Below are positions 55,395 through 55,436 of a stretch of DNA of 55,436 nucleotides, in pieces. The position numbers and the translations under genes are program-made. The notes beneath the pieces were generated by a model that made no database searches, had not been told where the DNA came from, and was given only the letters and a program-made list of their open reading frames with translations. Origin of the DNA: Streptomyces sp. BR123 (GTDB taxonomy: Bacteria; Actinomycetota; Actinomycetes; Streptomycetales; Streptomycetaceae); assembly GCF_013401435.1 (NCBI RefSeq), contig NZ_JACBGN010000012.1, positions 1 to 55,436 on the forward strand, written 5' to 3'. How positions within the stretch are numbered: the stretch's first letter is position 1; each line of letters opens with the position of its first letter.

Positions 55395-55436
55395 GGGACT
55401 GTCCTTCCTTGGTTAGGTGCGGGTGGGGGTGGGTGG
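55395..55436. other. truncated upstream region at window edge
   Basis: Forty-two bases hold the SpdB-like ribosome site (AAGGAAGG) and nothing else visible; the upstream gene of this operon lies beyond the window. Confidence 0.6.

Larger units (their letters stand above)
16938..55436. mobile_element. integrated temperate siphovirus with plasmid-type transfer genes (left part)
   Basis: From about 16.9 kb the base composition drops below that of the host genes, and the content becomes accessory and then phage. It includes a repressor with operators, small early genes, a recombinase operon, lysis genes, a complete leftward siphovirus head-tail cluster, terminase, and an SpdB/FtsK transfer pair at the right edge. 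The left limit is approximate: it is set at the strong terminator and compositional shift, because no attachment-site pair can be seen. The element continues past the right edge. No large integrase gene lies inside the window. An alternative reading is a prophage beginning near 24.6 kb abutting a separate island at 17-24.5 kb. Confidence 0.75.

Overview
The window is a very GC-rich actinobacterial chromosome segment, almost certainly Streptomyces. Evidence for this is the strong G/C bias at third codon positions, the frequent GTG starts, and the run of ordinary Streptomyces housekeeping genes on the left. About the first 16.9 kb is host chromosome. The rest, from about 17 kb to the right edge, is a temperate siphovirus-type prophage with plasmid-like transfer genes and an accessory 'moron' zone. 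The prophage continues past the right edge of the window.

Host part (1-16.9 kb): an ACT-GNAT membrane-anchored protein, a DUF885 zinc peptidase-like protein, a divergent rhodanese/Lrp pair, the SbcCD nuclease operon, an IMPACT/YigZ protein, a CoA-binding protein, an XRE-cupin regulator divergent from an EamA transporter, a hexapeptide acyltransferase, a gamma-class carbonic anhydrase-like protein, a DedA protein and a Tat/lipoprotein-type GH3 protein. The GH3 protein lacks the usual nucleophile at the SDW motif.

Left end of the element (about 16.9-24.5 kb): base composition changes, and the region opens with a divergent zinc-motif gene and XRE repressor. Between these two lie three copies of an 18-bp dyad operator. 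A rightward run of very small genes follows. Several of them have a -10 hexamer only 6-7 nt before the start codon, which suggests leaderless transcripts. After a bidirectional terminator comes a leftward operon containing a small serine recombinase, a 460-residue GIY-YIG protein with an unrecognised C-terminal region, and a 53-residue protein. A perfect 30-bp palindrome centred on AT lies upstream of the recombinase. A lower-GC gene for a secreted protein with 17-residue D/Q/S/N-rich repeats follows.

Phage late region (about 49.6 to 24.6 kb, transcribed leftward): an HTH protein, a collagen-like SGNH-esterase tail fibre, two HNH endonucleases, an XRE regulator, small and large terminase, portal, MuF, scaffold, a minimal Prp-like cysteine protease, major capsid protein, head-tail connectors, tail terminator and major tail protein. 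Next comes a tail assembly chaperone pair joined by a canonical CCCTTTC -1 slippery site, then tape measure, distal tail, tail tip proteins, amidase endolysin, holin and a small membrane protein. Strong hairpins after the capsid gene and before the tail tube gene probably set stoichiometry.

Right part (about 49.7-55.4 kb): leftward small genes and, at the far right, an overlapping pair encoding an SpdB2-like membrane protein and an FtsK/SpoIIIE translocase, as found in Streptomyces conjugative plasmids. Immediately downstream of the translocase gene is a 151-bp imperfect inverted repeat carrying nine TGCTCG/C motifs, several spaced 11 bp apart. This is a candidate clt-like transfer locus or replication origin. 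The element therefore looks like a phage-plasmid hybrid. No large integrase, right attachment site or tRNA target is visible in the window.
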